Program-made: the position numbers and the translations under genes
Source: Rhodobiaceae bacterium UBA7804
Lineage (GTDB): Bacteria; Pseudomonadota; Alphaproteobacteria; Parvibaculales; Parvibaculaceae
Length of the DNA stretch: 64,000 bases
Assembly: GCA_002480495.1 (NCBI GenBank)
Contig: DLCG01000016.1
Coordinates: 7,439 to 71,438, forward strand
Reading direction: 5' to 3'
The notes under the pieces: generated by a model
Told to the model about the DNA's origin: nothing
The model's input: only the letters and a program-made list of their open reading frames with translations
Database searches by the model: none
Shown here: piece by piece, positions 1 through 8,244 of the stretch
How the letters are laid out: every line of letters begins with the position of its first letter
How positions within the stretch are numbered: position 1 is the stretch's first letter

Positions 1-1
1 G

Positions 2-103
2 ATGCCGAAAGGGCGCGCCTTCACCGTGCCGAAGCGCGACCACATGAAGACGGTGGGGGACCGGGCCTACAAGGAAGCGGTGCTGGGGTTCTTCGCGGAA
101 TGA
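2..103 (+). CDS. Alpha/beta hydrolase, C-terminal fragment (cut by window edge)
   Basis: Only the last 33 codons are present; the frame is open from the window edge and stops with TGA at 101-103. The tail reads FTVPKRDHMKTVGDRAYKEA, which resembles the C-terminal end of alpha/beta hydrolases, where the catalytic His sits in an RDH motif followed by a GD(R/K)xYK segment and a short helix. The stop abuts, with no gap, the stop of the convergent SDR gene. The family call rests on this short tail alone, so substrate and full length are unknown. Confidence 0.55.
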   Translation: MPKGRAFTVPKRDHMKTVGDRAYKEAVLGFFAE

Positions 104-895
104 CTACCGCGCCGTCAGCGGCGCGAAGCCCAGGTGCATGCCCGCATCCGTGATGAGCGTTTCGCCGGTGATATGGTCCGAGCCCTCGCCGCAGAAGAAG
201 ACGACGGCGGTGGCGATATCTTCCGGCGTGCCTGCGCGGGCGAGCGGCGTCGACTCTTCCTGCTGGCGCTTGATGCCTTCGAAGGTCTGCTGGCCGAAGC
301 GGTCGGAGAACCAGCGCGTGCCGATGAAGCCGGGGCAGACGGCGTTGACGCGGATCTTCGGCGCGAGGGAACGCGCGAGCGAGAGCGTCATGGTGTTGAG
401 CGCGCCCTTGGAGGCTGCATAGGCAACCGATGAGCCGATGCCGGTGACGCCCGCGATGGAAGAGACGTTCACCACCGAGCCCTTGCCGGCCTGCTTCATG
501 TGCGGCGCACAGGCACGGATCATCTGATAGGCGCCGACGACGTTCACCTTGTAGATCCAGAGGAAGTCTTCGGCATTCAACTCGTCGAGCTCGGCGTGGT
601 TCGCGAATTTCGTGCCGCCCGCATTGTTGACCAGCACATCGACGCGGCCCCATTTCTTCACCGTCTCGTCCACGATGCGGCGGCAATCGGCATCCTCGCC
701 GACATCGCCTTGGGCGAGCAGTGCCTCGACGCCCTTTGCCTCGCAGGCGGCAAGCGTGTCCTTCGCTTCCTTCTCGCTCTTCGTGTAGTTGATGACGACA
801 TTGCAGCCCTTGTCCGCGAGCTGCAGCGCGACGGCAGCGCCGAGACCTGTTGCGGAACCTGTGACGATGGCGACTTTGCCCTTGAGCGACGACAT
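104..895 (-). CDS. SDR family NAD(P)-dependent oxidoreductase
   Basis: A 263-residue classical short-chain dehydrogenase. It shows the TGxxxGxG cofactor motif at residues 12-19, NNAG at 90-93, catalytic Ser at 145/146 and YxxxK at 159-163, so the full catalytic set is intact. Such enzymes oxidise alcohols or reduce 3-oxoacyl groups in the cytosol. The start is supported by an AGGGGAGAA ribosome site. It is monocistronic as far as can be seen and ends tail-to-tail with the hydrolase fragment. The substrate cannot be read from sequence; a 3-oxoacyl-ACP-reductase-like label would be generic. Confidence 0.9.
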   Translation of the reverse strand: MSSLKGKVAIVTGSATGLGAAVALQLADKGCNVVINYTKSEKEAKDTLAACEAKGVEALLAQGDVGEDADCRRIVDETVKKWGRVDVLVNNAGGTKFANHAELDELNAEDFLWIYKVNVVGAYQMIRACAPHMKQAGKGSVVNVSSIAGVTGIGSSVAYAASKGALNTMTLSLARSLAPKIRVNAVCPGFIGTRWFSDRFGQQTFEGIKRQQEESTPLARAGTPEDIATAVVFFCGEGSDHITGETLITDAGMHLGFAPLTAR

Positions 896-986
896 GAAGC
901 TTCTCCCCTGATGATGTTTTGCCGGGGAGTTTAGCGAGGGCAGGGCCCAAGCCCAAACGGAGATCGCGAGAGATGGGGGCTTTCGA

Positions 987-1382
987 CTATTCGTCAGCCG
1001 AGGGAAGCGGCGGATGGCGGAAGGCGGCGAGAATGAGCCGGTCGGTCATGCGGTCGCGGCGCGCGGGCGGCGTCGAAAGCTCGACGGAGACGAGGTGGTC
1101 CGCCGGGTAGCGCCGGACGATGCCGCGGGCAAAACCCACCTCCGGCACATCGAGTGCGACTTCCGTGCCGAGGGCGGGAAGGGGCTCAACCTCGACAATG
1201 GCGCCGGAGGCCGACATTTCATGGACGAGACATTCGGCATCGACGCCCGCAAAGACGATGCGGCCCTCGATCCGCGTCGCGATGCGGCGGAACTGGCGGC
1301 GCTCTTCCTCGGTCGCGCTTTCCGGCGGCTTTTCGAATGGTTCGGCCATATCTGATGCTCTTGGGCGGATGTCGCCATGCAT
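987..1382 (-). CDS. PilZ domain protein
   Basis: A 131-residue protein dominated by one PilZ domain. It has the RRQFRR cluster (residues 28-33, the c-di-GMP-binding RxxxR element), then EMSASG at 55-60 where the family has (D/N)xSxxG, so the first motif position is Glu rather than Asp/Asn, which could weaken ligand binding. PilZ proteins report c-di-GMP levels to motility, adhesion or polysaccharide machinery in the cytosol. An alternative start (MAEPFEK) lies at 1349. It stands alone on its strand, so no target is suggested. A second, two-domain PilZ protein lies near 24 kb. Confidence 0.85.
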   Translation of the reverse strand: MHGDIRPRASDMAEPFEKPPESATEEERRQFRRIATRIEGRIVFAGVDAECLVHEMSASGAIVEVEPLPALGTEVALDVPEVGFARGIVRRYPADHLVSVELSTPPARRDRMTDRLILAAFRHPPLPSADE

Positions 1383-1467
1383 GAGGCTAGGGGCGGGAGG
1401 TTGCCAAATCCTTGCCGCCGTCCCATCTCAATTGAACAAGTAGAAGAAAGAAGAAAGGAGGGCGGCC

Positions 1468-1860
1468 GTGGGGACGCTTGTATCGGGCAAGGAACACAAG
1501 TCCGGCTATGAAAGCCATCCCGACTATCTGTTACGTGTCATGCCCGCCGGGCGGCATGTCCGCGTCACGGTGGATGACGAGCTGGTGGCCGAAACGGAGC
1601 AGGCACTGGAGCTTTTCGAGGCGGACTACGCGCCCGTCTTCTATATCCCGCGCAAGGATGTGCGCATGGGACTGCTGAAGGGGAACGAGAACCGGAGCTG
1701 GTGTCCCTTCAAGGGCGAAGCGCATTACTGGGATTTCAAGCGCGGGGAGAAGGAAATCCCGAGCGTCGCCTGGTCCTATGAAGACCCCTTCGTGGAGGTC
1801 TCCAATATCCGGGAATACATGGCCTTCTATCCCGACAAGGCGAAGATAGAAGCGGACTGA
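1468..1860 (+). CDS. DUF427 domain protein
   Basis: A 130-residue cytosolic protein matching DUF427, a small beta-rich family of unknown function. Visible family features are the AGRHVRV strand, the FYIPRKDV turn, the WCPFKGEAHYW core with its CP-KG motif, and the late VAWSYEDP segment. Translation starts at GTG (1468) placed behind AAGGAGG at 1455-1461. The gene is followed by a clear terminator, so it is probably transcribed alone. No biochemical role is established for the family; domain membership is sure, function is not. Confidence 0.85.
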   Translation: MGTLVSGKEHKSGYESHPDYLLRVMPAGRHVRVTVDDELVAETEQALELFEADYAPVFYIPRKDVRMGLLKGNENRSWCPFKGEAHYWDFKRGEKEIPSVAWSYEDPFVEVSNIREYMAFYPDKAKIEAD

Positions 1861-1866
1861 AACAGG

Positions 1867-1896
1867 GACGGCGGGGAAGGGCCCCGCCGTCTTTCA
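1867..1896 (+). terminator. Rho-independent terminator after DUF427 gene
   Basis: Perfect 10-bp stem (GACGGCGGGG at 1867-1876 pairing with CCCCGCCGTC at 1882-1891), 5-nt loop, then TTTCATTT. It begins six bases after the stop codon. Confidence 0.8.
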
Positions 1897-1911
1897 TTTG
1901 AGGCGCCTTCT

Positions 1912-2775
1912 TCAGGCCGGTTTCTTCGCGTCTTCCGGCAGGCTCGAGAGGAAGTCGGTGATGACCTTCTCGAAGTCGATGCGCTTTCCGAGCGTATTCA
2001 TCGGACCCGCGGTGAGACCGCCATCGACGGCAATGGTCTGGCCCGTGACGAAGCTCGACTCGTCGCTCGCGAGGAAGAGGGCGGCATTGGCGATGTCTTC
2101 GGGGAGGCCCGAGCGCGGCGTCGGCTGGATCTTCGCGAGATGCTGCTTCATCACTTCGGCGAACTGGTCCGCCACCTGAGTGCCGAGGCCGAGCCCGTTG
2201 CCGAAGATGGAAGTGGCGATGCCGCCGGGGCAGATCGCGTTCGAGCGCACGAAATGGGGCGCGAGCTCCATCGCGGCGCAGCGCGAGAAGTGATGCACGG
2301 CGGCCTTGCAGGCCGAATAGACGAGGGGACCATAGCCCGCCTGAAGACCGGCGACAGACGCCGTCGAGATGATCGAGCCGGACTGCTGCGCCTTCATGTG
2401 CGGCACGGCATATTTGTAGCCCAGCACCACGCCCTTCAGCAGCACGCCGACGGTTTCGTCGAACCCTGCCATATCGATCTCGGCGAGTTCGCCGCCGACG
2501 CCGCCATAGCCTGCATTGTTGAAGAGAACGTCGAGGCGGCCGAATTTCTTCACCGTATGATCGACGAGGTTCTTTACTTCGTCTTCATGCGCGACATTGG
2601 TGCGGCAATAGGAGAAGTTCGCGCCCAGCTCGCGCTCCATCGCCTCGCCCTTGTGGTCCTGCAGGTCGGCGGCGACGACTTTCGCGCCTTCCTTCAGGAA
2701 TAGATCGACCGTGCCGCGGCCGATGCCGCTCGTGCCGCCAGTGATGATGGCGACCTTGCCGTCCAGACGTCCCAT
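1912..2775 (-). CDS. SDR family NAD-dependent oxidoreductase
   Basis: A 287-residue SDR with TGGTSGIG (12-19), an acidic residue ending the second strand (D37, usually NAD preference), NNAG (86-89) and YSACK (153-157). A tail of about 40 residues follows the core (VDGG..), longer than the usual 250 residues. The reading frame stays open far upstream through a dispersed repeat, but ATG at 2775 starts at the canonical MGRLDGKVAIITGG and has a GGGAGA ribosome site, so it is taken as the start. Related proteins are often called glucose or cyclohexanol dehydrogenases; the substrate is unknown. Confidence 0.9.
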   Translation of the reverse strand: MGRLDGKVAIITGGTSGIGRGTVDLFLKEGAKVVAADLQDHKGEAMERELGANFSYCRTNVAHEDEVKNLVDHTVKKFGRLDVLFNNAGYGGVGGELAEIDMAGFDETVGVLLKGVVLGYKYAVPHMKAQQSGSIISTASVAGLQAGYGPLVYSACKAAVHHFSRCAAMELAPHFVRSNAICPGGIATSIFGNGLGLGTQVADQFAEVMKQHLAKIQPTPRSGLPEDIANAALFLASDESSFVTGQTIAVDGGLTAGPMNTLGKRIDFEKVITDFLSSLPEDAKKPA

Positions 2776-2850
2776 TTGTCTTCTCCCTGTTTTCGCGTAT
2801 TTGTTTTTGTGGGGGCATGTTAGCCGCTGCGCCGAAGAAAAGAGAAGCAC

Positions 2851-2967
2851 CGTCATCGCGAGGCCGCCAAAGGCGGCCGTGGCGATCCAGAGCAGCGAGC
2901 ACGGAGCTTGACGCCCCTGGATTGCTTCGTCCCGCTTCGGCTTCGCCTCGCGCTCCTCGCAATGACG
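2851..2967. repeat. Dispersed palindromic repeat, copy 1
   Basis: An imperfect palindrome of about 115 bp. The left edge reads GTCATCGCGAGGCCGCC, the centre contains CCCCTGGATTGCTTCG, and the right edge reads CTCCTCGCAATGACG. The same edges (GTCATTGCGAG and its complement) and the inner GATTGCTTCG / CGAAGCAATC blocks recur at 3881-3984 and 51091-51180. It occupies the gap between the SDR start and the next gene's end. It looks like a REP/MITE-type non-coding repeat. Confidence 0.85.
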
Positions 2968-2998
2968 CGGAGAGGCCATGCGGGTGGGAAGAGGGTGC

Positions 2999-3772
2999 TT
3001 ACCTACCTTTGAACACCGGCTTTCTTTTTTCCATGAAGGCGGCACGGCCTTCCTTGTAGTCCTCGCTGGCGAAGCAGCGGGCGATGAGCGCCTCGCATTT
3101 TTCTTCATCGAAGCTGCCGGGCGCTTTCGTGAATTCGTCCACGACCTGCTTTGCCGTGTTGACGGTCAAGGGCGCATTCTCGGCGATGATCGCGCAATAG
3201 TCGCGAACGAAGTTTTCCAGCGCGTCCCTGGTCGTCACGCGATTGACGAGACCCATTGCGAGCGCTTCGTCGCAAGTGAAGCGGCGGGCGGTGAAGAAGA
3301 TTTCCTTCGCGAAGGCCGGGCCGACGACATGAACGAGGCGGCCCGTGCCCCCCGCGCCATAGGCAAGGCCGAGCTTTGCCGCCGGTATGCCGAAGGTCGA
3401 ACCTTCGGCGGCGATGCGCATGTCGCAGGAAAGCGCGATACCGAGGCCGCCGCCGATGCAATAGCCGTCGATCATGGCGATGGTGGGCTTCGACGCATTG
3501 GCGATGCCGTTGAAGGCGATTTCCGTGGCGGTCTCGTAAGCGAGGATGCCTTCAGGACTGGAGCGGCTTTCGCCGAATTGCGAGATGTCGGCGCCCGCGA
3601 CGAAGGCGCGGTCGCCAGCGCCGGTCAGCACGATGACGCGGACCTCGTCGTCCTTCTCGAAAGCGGCGAGAATTTCCGGCACGGCCTGCCACATCTCGAG
3701 GCTCACCGCATTCAGGCGCGTGGGATTGTTGAAGATCATCCAGCCGATCGCGCCGTCCTTCTTCGCGATCAT
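2999..3772 (-). CDS. Enoyl-CoA hydratase/isomerase (crotonase) family protein
   Basis: A 257-residue crotonase-fold protein: the DRAFVAGADI segment, then GYCIGGGLGIAL, which forms the oxyanion hole. Neither glutamate of true hydratases is present: the first position lies in GGGLGIAL and the second in IPAAKLGLAYG. Hydration chemistry is therefore doubtful and another CoA-ester reaction is possible. The frame continues upstream into repeat copy 2, so the long extension is not credible; ATG at 3772 is used, with TTG at 3799 (nine codons longer) as an alternative. It is one of four crotonase paralogues in the window. Confidence 0.85.
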   Translation of the reverse strand: MIAKKDGAIGWMIFNNPTRLNAVSLEMWQAVPEILAAFEKDDEVRVIVLTGAGDRAFVAGADISQFGESRSSPEGILAYETATEIAFNGIANASKPTIAMIDGYCIGGGLGIALSCDMRIAAEGSTFGIPAAKLGLAYGAGGTGRLVHVVGPAFAKEIFFTARRFTCDEALAMGLVNRVTTRDALENFVRDYCAIIAENAPLTVNTAKQVVDEFTKAPGSFDEEKCEALIARCFASEDYKEGRAAFMEKRKPVFKGR

Positions 3773-3880
3773 GGAGGTGGTGGGGGAGGAGATAGTCAAG
3801 GGCTTGCCCCGCGTCAGATGTTTCGCTGATGTCTGGGATACAGGCGGGGACGGAGGCTGGCAACCGGCGATAAAACAACC

Positions 3881-3984
3881 CTCATTGCGAGAAGGCCGCA
3901 GGCCGACGAAGCAATCCAGGGGCGGCGGACTCTGAACAAGCGGCCCCTGGATCGCCACGGCCGCTTCGCGGCCTCGCGATGACG
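3881..3984. repeat. Dispersed palindromic repeat, copy 2
   Basis: A palindromic element of about 104 bp: left edge CTCATTGCGAGAAGGCCGC, CGAAGCAATCCAGGGG inside, a short unpaired centre, GCCCCTGGATCGC, then CGCGGCCTCGCGATGAC. It shares edges and core with copies at 2851-2967 and 51091-51180. It fills the gap between the crotonase start and the sulfatase stop. Confidence 0.85.
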
Positions 3985-3999
3985 AAGAAAGGGATTACC

Positions 4000-5538
4000 T
4001 CAAACCGGTGCGACGCATTCGAGACGCGGGGTGCGGTGCGGCGGCTCGGCGTCCTTGAGATCGGCGAGGAGATCGGACTTCAGCGCCGCATAGGCCGGAT
4101 CGTTCCAGAGATTGCGGAGCTGGCCGGGGTCTTCCTTGTGGTCGTAAAGCTCGCCTTCGCTGCCGTCATAGATCGTGCCGGGGAGATAGGCCGTGATCGT
4201 GTAGCCGTCGCGATAGATGGTGCGCAGCCCCACCGTCGTGCCGTCGACATGCTGACAGTCCCATTCGGTGAAGACGCGCTCGCGGCCCTGTTTCTCCGCC
4301 TCCGCATCCGTCTTCGGCATGGGTTTGCCCTGCATCCATTCCGGCACGGGCAATCCTGCGATCTCGCAGAAGGTGGGCGCGAGATCGACCTGGCCGACGG
4401 GCTTGCCGACAGTGGAGGGCGAGACCTTCGCCGACTTCGCGGGGCGCCAGATCATCGGCAGGCGCATCAGCGCATCGACGTGATAGGGGCCCTTGAAAAG
4501 CAGGCCGAACTCGCCCTGGAATTCGCCGTGATCGGTGGTGAAGACGACATCCACATCGTCGCCCCAGCCGCGCTTCTCCACATAGGCCATGACTTTCGCG
4601 ATGGCCTCGTCGATGAGCTCGTTCTCGACATGGGTGAAGGCGTTGATCTCCTGCACCTGGTCGGCCGTCATGTCGCAGGCGCGGAATTCGGGCGGAGCCT
4701 CGAAATTCGTCACGCGCTCGCCCTTGTACCATTCCATCCAGTGGCGCGGCTTGTCCGCCAGCACCTTCTCGATCTTCTCCTTCGAGCCCGGATAGAACTC
4801 CGGCAGGGGCGTGTCGCGCCAGGGGTGGCGGTGAAGTTCCGACTGCGGAGGATCCCAGGGATGATGCGGATCGGGGAAGCTCATCCAGCAGAACCAGTCA
4901 TCTTCCGCGCCGATGGAGGCGAGCCAGTCGATGGTGCGGTCGGCCACCCAGTCCGTGTGGTAATGCTCGCGGCTGACGGGATTGAAATGCACCTGACAGG
5001 CGCCGGTGTCGCCGCCGCCCGCCGCATTCACCTGAAACTTGTCGTTGAGGTTCTGGTAGAACATGCCGAAGGCTTCCGGATCGTTCTTCCTGATCCATTC
5101 GGCGTAGTGGAGGATGAGCGGCGAATGCGTCGCAAGCTCCATGTAGTCGAAGCCGCGATGCGGGCCGTGCTCGCCCCTGCGCGCCATCTGGCTTTCATAG
5201 AATTGCTGCTTCGGGTCGATGAAGGGTTCGAAATGCGCCTTGCCGATCAGCGCCGTCTTGTAGCCCGCCTTGTCGTGGAGATATTGCGCGACGGAGGGCG
5301 CATCTTCCGGTAGCGGTACGCCATTCATCCAGACGCCATGCGTCGAGACATATTGCCCGGTGATCATGGTCGAGCGCGCGGGCATGCAGACGACATTCTG
5401 GTTATGCGCGCGGGTGTAGTTGATGCCGTTCGCGGCCAGCGCGTCGATGGCGGGCGTCTTCGCGTGCTTTTGCCCGTTCGCCCCAATGGCGTCGAAGCGC
5501 ATCTGGTCTGTGGTGATGAAAAGGATCTTGCGGCCCAT
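4000..5538 (-). CDS. Sulfatase family hydrolase
   Basis: A 512-residue type I sulfatase. The N-terminus gives the metal-binding FITTDQ (D11). CMPAR at 51-55 matches the CxPxR signature whose Cys is converted to formylglycine, and a later TTDHGEFQGEFG supplies metal ligands. There is no signal peptide, so a cytosolic enzyme acting on sulfate esters, phosphonate esters or choline sulfate is likely. ATG at 5538 follows a GGGAGA site; an earlier in-frame ATG at 5583 is less likely. No formylglycine-generating enzyme or sulfate transporter lies nearby. The substrate is not inferable. Confidence 0.9.
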   Translation of the reverse strand: MGRKILFITTDQMRFDAIGANGQKHAKTPAIDALAANGINYTRAHNQNVVCMPARSTMITGQYVSTHGVWMNGVPLPEDAPSVAQYLHDKAGYKTALIGKAHFEPFIDPKQQFYESQMARRGEHGPHRGFDYMELATHSPLILHYAEWIRKNDPEAFGMFYQNLNDKFQVNAAGGGDTGACQVHFNPVSREHYHTDWVADRTIDWLASIGAEDDWFCWMSFPDPHHPWDPPQSELHRHPWRDTPLPEFYPGSKEKIEKVLADKPRHWMEWYKGERVTNFEAPPEFRACDMTADQVQEINAFTHVENELIDEAIAKVMAYVEKRGWGDDVDVVFTTDHGEFQGEFGLLFKGPYHVDALMRLPMIWRPAKSAKVSPSTVGKPVGQVDLAPTFCEIAGLPVPEWMQGKPMPKTDAEAEKQGRERVFTEWDCQHVDGTTVGLRTIYRDGYTITAYLPGTIYDGSEGELYDHKEDPGQLRNLWNDPAYAALKSDLLADLKDAEPPHRTPRLECVAPV

Positions 5539-5723
5539 GACGTTTTCTCCCGGGACACCTTCGAGCGTCCTAATGTTTATCATTATTTTCTAGGGGAGAC
5601 GTTGCGTCACGGCAAGCGCCAAGGGCCTGCGATAGATGGTTTGCCTACGGAAAAACAATGCTTTTTCGCCGCCTTGTATGAAAAAGGGACGAACCGAAAA
5701 GGCCGGTGAATAAGGACTATTTC

Positions 5724-5924
5724 TCAGGCCGAGGTGTCGACGCGAAGGCCCGTTCCTGCGGGCGCGCTCGCCTTGGCGGCGGCATTGCCGACAGCTTCGG
5801 TCAGCATGTCGACGATGGCCTTTTCCTGCTCGTTGCCCGCTTTCAGCATGGCTGTCTGCATGGCCTGGGCGAGCTGGCCCTGCTGGCTGGCGACGGCGGC
5901 GGAAGCGAGACTGGAAACGGACAT
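5724..5924 (-). CDS. YjfB family putative motility protein
   Basis: A 66-residue protein beginning MSVSSLASAAVASQQGQLAQ, with the pattern of small YjfB-family proteins: an N-terminal Ser/Ala-rich stretch, then an amphipathic helix with spaced Gln and Ala and a conserved LK. The family is annotated as putative motility protein because of its position in Bacillus; biochemical function is unknown. The gene stands alone, well separated from the sulfatase and the next hydrolase. Codon use looks like the neighbours. Confidence 0.7.
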   Translation of the reverse strand: MSVSSLASAAVASQQGQLAQAMQTAMLKAGNEQEKAIVDMLTEAVGNAAAKASAPAGTGLRVDTSA

Positions 5925-5983
5925 GAAACCCCCATGAACAATCGAGGGGAGGCTAGCGGGCGGGGATTAATATCCCGTTGGCG

Positions 5984-6793
5984 TCAGGTTTCTTCCTCGC
6001 CCTTCAGGAAGGAGATCATGGCGGGGAGCGCCGCGCGGTCCTGCAGCATGAAGAGGTGCCCGCCCTCGAAGAAGCGCAGCTCCGCGCCGCGAATGCGGGA
6101 CGCCATGCGCTCCTGCGTTTCGGGAAGGGCGATGCCGTCATACTTGCCGCCGCAGACGAGCGTCGGGCAGCGGATCTCGCCGAGCCTCGACCATGTGTCG
6201 TGGAGCGCCCGCGCCTCGAGCTGGCGGCGGCGGCCCATCTCGTGGCCTTCCTCATCCGCATAAGGGTCGGCGGCGGCCATGGCGACGAGCTGTTCGTAAG
6301 TTTCCGGATTGGCCTTCGCCCAGTCTTCGTCGTGGCGCGTATCGGAAATCGGAATCATGAAGCGGGCGCGCTCTTCGGGGTTCATCTCCATCAATGTGTG
6401 AAGCGGATAGGAGGCGCCGCCCGCGCCACCGGGCGAGGTGCAGGCAAGCACCAGGCCTTCGACCATGTGGGGATGATTGATCGCAAGTTCCTGCGCGACC
6501 ATGCCGCCGAAGGAGACGCCGATGACGAGGGCGGATACCCAGCCGATGGTGGTCATGAGGTTCACGGCGTCCTCGGCATATTGCGCCATGGAGTAGGGGG
6601 CGTCCGGCTTCGAGGTCTGTCCGAGGCCGCGCTGGTCATAGGCGAGCATGTCGAAATGCTTCGGGAAGGGACCGTCCAGCACATTGGGACGCATGCGAAG
6701 GTCGCCGCCCGTGCCCGAAATGAAGAGGAGGCGGGGGCCGGAGCCCACGCGCTCGTACCAGATGTCGATATCGCCTGCCTTGGCGAAGGGCAT
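5984..6793 (-). CDS. Alpha/beta hydrolase
   Basis: A 269-residue alpha/beta-hydrolase fold enzyme. The nucleophile elbow is GVSFGG with Ser94; an oxyanion-hole SGTGG follows strand 3, YDQRGLGQTSKP lies before it, and GGKYDGIALPE (acid) and GGHLFML (His) complete the triad. It resembles cytosolic lactonases and esterases of the 3-oxoadipate enol-lactonase/haloperoxidase type. A GGAGAGG site precedes ATG at 6793. No neighbouring pathway genes point to a substrate. Confidence 0.88.
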   Translation of the reverse strand: MPFAKAGDIDIWYERVGSGPRLLFISGTGGDLRMRPNVLDGPFPKHFDMLAYDQRGLGQTSKPDAPYSMAQYAEDAVNLMTTIGWVSALVIGVSFGGMVAQELAINHPHMVEGLVLACTSPGGAGGASYPLHTLMEMNPEERARFMIPISDTRHDEDWAKANPETYEQLVAMAAADPYADEEGHEMGRRRQLEARALHDTWSRLGEIRCPTLVCGGKYDGIALPETQERMASRIRGAELRFFEGGHLFMLQDRAALPAMISFLKGEEET

Positions 6794-6964
6794 GGGGCCT
6801 CTCCTTCATTTTTCCGGCTGTCTTCCGGGAAAGATTAACACGGGCTGCGGCGATGCGGGTTCTCCCATTGAACTCGCTTGAGGCCGCGCTATGTATTAAG
6901 CTCTTTGCAAAGGTCCCCGTGTTCATCTCGGGGGCGAACCGCGAATACGGCCCCGCAAGCCTCT

Positions 6965-6976
6965 CGTCACGTGACG
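6965..6976. promoter_or_regulatory. Perfect 12-bp palindrome upstream of cysE
   Basis: CGTCACGTGACG is self-complementary and lies 31 bp before the cysE start codon, between the divergent hydrolase and cysE promoters. It is a plausible regulator site; the protein is unknown. Confidence 0.4.
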
Positions 6977-7007
6977 CCGGAGCGGGCCCGAGGGAAGGAG
7001 CGGGGTC

Positions 7008-7844
7008 ATGTCGAAACCTGCCGAAAAGAATCAGCCGCTCTCCGTCTGCGATCCCGTCTGGGAGCGCGTCAGAACGGAGGCCGAGGAAATGGCGGCGGGC
7101 GAGCCGATCCTCGCGAGCTTCCTCTATTCGACGATCCTGAATCATCGCAATTTCAACGATGCCGTCGCCTATCATCTGGCGCAGAAGCTCGGGAATGCCG
7201 AGGTGCATTCGATGCAGCTTCGCGAACTCTTCGATGAGGCGATGCGCGACCAGCCGGAGATCGGCGAGGCAACGCGGGCAGACATCGTCGCCTATTACGA
7301 GCGCGATCCGGCCTGCCACTCCTATATCCAGCCGCTTCTCTACTTCAAGGGCTTCCACGCGCTGCAGGCCTATCGCGTGGCGCACTGGCTCTGGAACAAT
7401 GATCGCCGCGCCATGGCGCTCTATCTGCAGAGCCGGATTTCGGAACTCTTCGCGGTGGACATCCACCCGGCGGCGCGGGTCGGCCGGGGCGTCTTCATCG
7501 ACCATGCGACCGGCATCGTCATCGGCGAGACGGCGGTGGTGGAAGACGATGTGTCAATGCTGCATGGCGTGACGCTTGGCGGCACCGGCAAGGAGCAGGG
7601 CGACCGGCACCCGAAGGTGAAGCGCGGAGTGCTGATTTCCGTCGGCGCGAAGGTGCTGGGCAATATCGAGATCGGCGAATACAGCCGCATCGGCGCGGGC
7701 AGTGTCGTGCTTCATGCCGTGCCGGCGCATTGCACGGCTGTCGGCGTGCCGGCGAAGATCGTGGGCTGCGCGGGCTGCGACAAGCCCGCCCATGCGATGG
7801 ACCACATCATCCGCGAAGAGGGCAGCCTCGACGCCGAAGGCTGA
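7008..7844 (+). CDS. cysE: Serine O-acetyltransferase CysE
   Basis: A 278-residue enzyme that makes O-acetylserine from serine and acetyl-CoA, the first step of cysteine synthesis. The N-terminal helical SATase domain is followed by a left-handed beta-helix of hexapeptide repeats. By analogy with E. coli, the catalytic residues are D100, H166 (IDHATG) and H201 (GDRHPKV). The C-terminus ends EEGSLDAEG, without the terminal Ile that docks into CysK, so cysteine-synthase complex formation by the usual route is doubtful. An AAGGAG site precedes ATG. No sulfur genes adjoin it, though cysS lies elsewhere in the window. Confidence 0.96.
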   Translation: MSKPAEKNQPLSVCDPVWERVRTEAEEMAAGEPILASFLYSTILNHRNFNDAVAYHLAQKLGNAEVHSMQLRELFDEAMRDQPEIGEATRADIVAYYERDPACHSYIQPLLYFKGFHALQAYRVAHWLWNNDRRAMALYLQSRISELFAVDIHPAARVGRGVFIDHATGIVIGETAVVEDDVSMLHGVTLGGTGKEQGDRHPKVKRGVLISVGAKVLGNIEIGEYSRIGAGSVVLHAVPAHCTAVGVPAKIVGCAGCDKPAHAMDHIIREEGSLDAEG

Positions 7845-7858
7845 GTGCGTCGCCGAAC

Positions 7859-8236
7859 GTGCAGGATCACCCCCCAGAAACGCCGTCCGAGCTTCCTCCC
7901 CTGAAGGAGGGAGACGAAACGAGCTGGGACGAAGCGCGCGCCGCATGGTTGATGGGTAAGTATGTGCTCGTGGGCATAACCTATTTCGCCGCGGACGGTG
8001 AGACTGTCGAACACCGGCAAGAATTCCATGGGCGTGTCGTTGAGGTGGATCGGGAGAATGGCCTGAGCATTGAATGTGCAGGCGCACTTGCGGGCGAGGT
8101 GATGCATTTGCCGCCCGACACAAGCGCCTTCGTCTCAGCGCAGCGAGCAGACTACAAGCTTCGCTCCACGGGAGAAACGGTCACGAATCCCGATGCCCTG
8201 GCGACATGGTCCGTGTACCCGCCATCCGGCTCCTGA
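7859..8236 (+). CDS. Conserved hypothetical protein
   Basis: A soluble protein of about 125 residues with a compact beta-rich look: WDEARAAWLMGKYVLVGITY, then an EFHGRVVEVDRENG strand pair, an LPPDTSAFVSA turn, YKLRSTGETVTNPD and a final ATWSVYPP. I recall similar small proteins in other proteobacteria but no assigned function. The frame has no ATG near the expected start; GTG at 7859, 14 bases after the cysE stop, is chosen, so co-transcription with cysE is likely. There is no signal peptide or membrane segment. Confidence 0.6.
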   Translation: MQDHPPETPSELPPLKEGDETSWDEARAAWLMGKYVLVGITYFAADGETVEHRQEFHGRVVEVDRENGLSIECAGALAGEVMHLPPDTSAFVSAQRADYKLRSTGETVTNPDALATWSVYPPSGS

Positions 8237-8244
8237 CAGCTGTC

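Noticed and set aside
2776..3108. N-terminal extension of the SDR gene at 1912-2775
   Set aside because: The extra codons come from the dispersed repeat and carry no SDR sequence.
3979..5313. 444-codon plus-strand frame
   Set aside because: Antisense to the sulfatase; composition typical of a shadow frame.
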